In this document: positions 14,679 through 14,900 of the stretch, piece by piece
Position numbering within the stretch: position 1 is the first letter of the stretch
How the letters are laid out: each line of letters opens with the position of its first letter
Made by a program: the position numbers and the translations under genes
Notes under the pieces: model-generated
What the model was told of the DNA's origin: nothing
The model's input: the letters and a program-made list of their open reading frames with translations, nothing else
Databases searched by the model: none
From: an uncultured Emergencia sp.
GTDB taxonomy: Bacteria; Bacillota; Clostridia; Peptostreptococcales; Anaerovoracaceae
Reading direction: 5' to 3'
Length of the DNA: 14,900 nucleotides
Assembly (NCBI GenBank): GCA_937997955.1
Contig: CALLDR010000056.1
Location: 1-14,900, forward strand

Positions 14679-14694
14679 ACCGGAGGGAGGCAGT

Positions 14695-14900
14695 ATGAAC
14701 TATCTTGGAATCGATTACTCTGTTAAGAATATGCCCGCGCTCGATCCGGGGTTCATTCCCTTCGGCATCTGGGCGAAGGCGTATCTGCAAGAAGCGGATC
14801 GCCCGTTCCGGATCGCTGTCGAACGCGACCACGGCAAGATCACCGTCTATGAGACGCGCCTGCGCGGCGAAGCTTTCGCTGCCGCGAACATAAGATTTGC
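14695..14900 (+). CDS. Probable ROK-family sugar kinase, N-terminal fragment (cut by window end)
   Basis: The ATG at 14695 follows GGAGGGAGG (14682-14690), and 68 codons remain open to the window edge. The fragment begins MNYLGIDY and continues with LDPGFIPFGIWAKAYLQ and IAVERDHGKITVYETRL. This resembles the roughly 100-residue extension that precedes the ATPase core in a group of Firmicutes ROK proteins, rather than the classical DxGGT start. The core phosphate-binding and zinc motifs would lie beyond the window, so kinase activity cannot be checked here. After an AGE-type epimerase, an amino-sugar kinase acting on GlcNAc or ManNAc is the expected next step, which supports the guess. Spacing (16 bp after the epimerase stop) indicates co-transcription. 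Confidence 0.5.
   Translation, partial: MNYLGIDYSVKNMPALDPGFIPFGIWAKAYLQEADRPFRIAVERDHGKITVYETRLRGEAFAAANIRF

Noticed and set aside
1..14900. CRISPR arrays, tRNA/rRNA genes, insertion sequences
   Set aside because: No regularly spaced repeats, cloverleaf-like tRNA sequences, transposase genes or paired terminal repeats were seen on reading both strands.

Overview
The window reads as a sialic-acid (nan) scavenging locus of a gut Firmicute, probably a clostridium of the Oscillospiraceae/Lachnospiraceae type. The reasons are strong GGAGG ribosome binding sites, several GTG/TTG starts, a lipoprotein-type ABC binding protein with no ATPase gene nearby, and a gene set that closely parallels the nan cluster known from Ruminococcus gnavus (intramolecular trans-sialidase, SAT2 transporter, NanOx). 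Species cannot be fixed from sequence alone. Base composition is mixed: about 38-50% GC for most of the window, rising to 65-70% GC in the last 2.2 kb.

Left edge (1-1480): the last 22 codons of an unidentified gene, then a LexA/CI-like repressor (XRE helix-turn-helix plus S24 peptidase) behind a perfect-consensus sigma-A promoter, a 76-aa XRE regulator with a palindrome in its own promoter region, and two terminators. This looks like accessory or mobile-element regulation and is separate from the nan genes.

Regulatory and accessory block (1530-5000): a YhcH/NanQ-type sialic acid anomerase (minus) is divergent from an RpiR-family regulator (plus, probable NanR). The rpiR gene converges on an AXE1/CE7-type acetyl esterase (minus), which is divergent from an AraC-family regulator (plus).

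Main operon (5113-14900, all plus): binding lipoprotein, two ABC permeases, a Gfo/Idh/MocA oxidoreductase (NanOx-like), a secreted GH33 sialidase of the NanB/RgNanH type with two N-terminal lectin-like modules, N-acetylneuraminate lyase, an AGE/RenBP-type N-acylglucosamine 2-epimerase, and the start of a probable ROK-family kinase cut by the window end.

Proposed pathway: the sialidase releases 2,7-anhydro-Neu5Ac (or Neu5Ac) outside the cell; the ABC system imports it using an ATPase encoded elsewhere; the oxidoreductase converts 2,7-anhydro-Neu5Ac to Neu5Ac; the YhcH protein speeds ring opening; the esterase may remove O-acetyl groups; the lyase yields ManNAc and pyruvate; and the epimerase and kinase lead to GlcNAc or its 6-phosphate. 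The same near-perfect inverted repeat, TGAAAA-YAA-TTTTCW, lies in the yhcH/rpiR divergent promoter region and between the -35 and -10 of the transporter promoter. It is the best candidate for the RpiR-type operator that ties the locus together.
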